From an uncultured Opitutia bacterium (GTDB lineage Bacteria > Verrucomicrobiota > Verrucomicrobiia > Opitutales > Coraliomargaritaceae): a DNA stretch of 6,532 bases. Under the pieces are notes generated by a model that was not told the DNA's origin, did not search any database, and saw only the letters and a list, made by a program, of their open reading frames with translations. Positions 6,277 to 6,532 of the stretch are shown here, one piece after another; the first letter of the stretch is position 1; every line of letters starts with the position of its first letter. The stretch spans positions 1-6,532 of the forward strand of contig CALBPO010000210.1 of NCBI GenBank assembly GCA_937899295.1, read 5' to 3'. The position numbers and the translations under genes were made by a program.

Positions 6277-6532
6277 AAAAGTTATTCAAGTAGAAGCAGC
6301 ACATTATGAAAATTTTGTTGCTGAAAATTTCGCACCTGTAATAATTAAATTAGCAGAAAGCTATTCACATATTGTTTGTTCAGCAAATACTTTTGGTAAA
6401 AATTTAATGCCAAGAATTGCAGCACTATTAGACACATCTCAAGTAAGTGATATTATAAAAGTAATATCAGCTGATACTTTTCTAAGACCAATTTATGCAG
6501 GAAATGCATTTGCGACAGTAAAAAGTACAGAT
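6272..6532 (+). CDS. etfA: Electron transfer flavoprotein alpha subunit, internal fragment (AT-rich, SAR11-like)
   Basis: 87 codons without a stop run off the window end. EtfA pairs with EtfB to hold FAD and carry electrons from acyl-CoA and other dehydrogenases to ETF-ubiquinone oxidoreductase. The N-terminal-domain signature is clear: HYENFVAENFAPVI, then FGKNLMPRIAALLD and ADTFLRPIYAGNA, which are highly conserved in the family. The fragment covers roughly residues 50-140 of a protein of about 310-320. Both the N-terminus and the C-terminal FAD-binding domain are absent. Codons end mostly in A or T and both Arg codons are AGA, unlike the CGC/CGT use in lepA. Such composition and protein wording resemble alphaproteobacterial SAR11 (Pelagibacterales), an inference from memory. 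The open frame formally starts at 6251, but the first few codons belong to the receptor side of the junction. Confidence 0.88.

Noticed and set aside
1..6532. CRISPR arrays, tRNA or rRNA genes, insertion sequences
   Set aside because: No regularly spaced repeats, cloverleaf-like segments, rRNA-like stretches or transposase coding were seen on either strand.

Overview
The window looks like a metagenomic contig. About 6.27 kb comes from a Gram-negative bacterium, probably a verrucomicrobium of the Opitutae/Puniceicoccales type. Joined to its right end is about 0.26 kb of unrelated AT-rich DNA. The taxonomic call is an inference from the character of the LepA protein, the two membrane-vWA proteins with a DCxCCGFGA signature and the TonB-dependent receptor; no search was run. 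Hand counts give about 55% GC in a sampled lepA line (1021-1080) and about 30% GC over 6281-6520.

Layout. Bases 19-1827 (+) encode complete LepA (elongation factor 4). Convergent with it, bases 4883-1859 (-) form a three-gene set: a MotA/TolQ/ExbB-type proton-channel subunit, then two paralogous proteins, each with one N-terminal membrane helix carrying an Asp, a coiled-coil linker and a C-terminal von Willebrand A (vWA) domain. Gaps of 53 and 59 bp and the shared direction suggest one operon. A short AT-rich divergent region (4884-4967) separates it from a small lipoprotein gene (4968-5501, +) with a glycine zipper and a long charged helix. A hairpin resembling a terminator follows. Bases 6276-5587 (-) encode the C-terminal part of a TonB-dependent receptor barrel. 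From about 6272 to the end, the plus strand encodes an internal piece of electron transfer flavoprotein alpha subunit (EtfA) with AT-rich, SAR11-like coding.

How the genes may work together. The most interesting part is the channel plus twin membrane-vWA operon. Known stator systems (MotAB, ExbBD, TolQR) pair a pentameric channel with a dimer of one-helix subunits bearing a proton-carrying Asp. Here the one-helix subunits appear to carry vWA domains instead of peptidoglycan- or TonB/TolA-linked domains, and there are two different ones. Their metal sites differ: one keeps DxSxS, the other has ExSxS and lacks the usual Thr. This suggests a proton-motive-force-driven envelope machine with a possibly heterodimeric vWA arm, and the divergent lipoprotein is a possible partner. 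This is inference from sequence only.

Data-quality warning: the TonB receptor and EtfA are both truncated at the same place, about 6262-6276, so the right end is most simply an assembly chimera.
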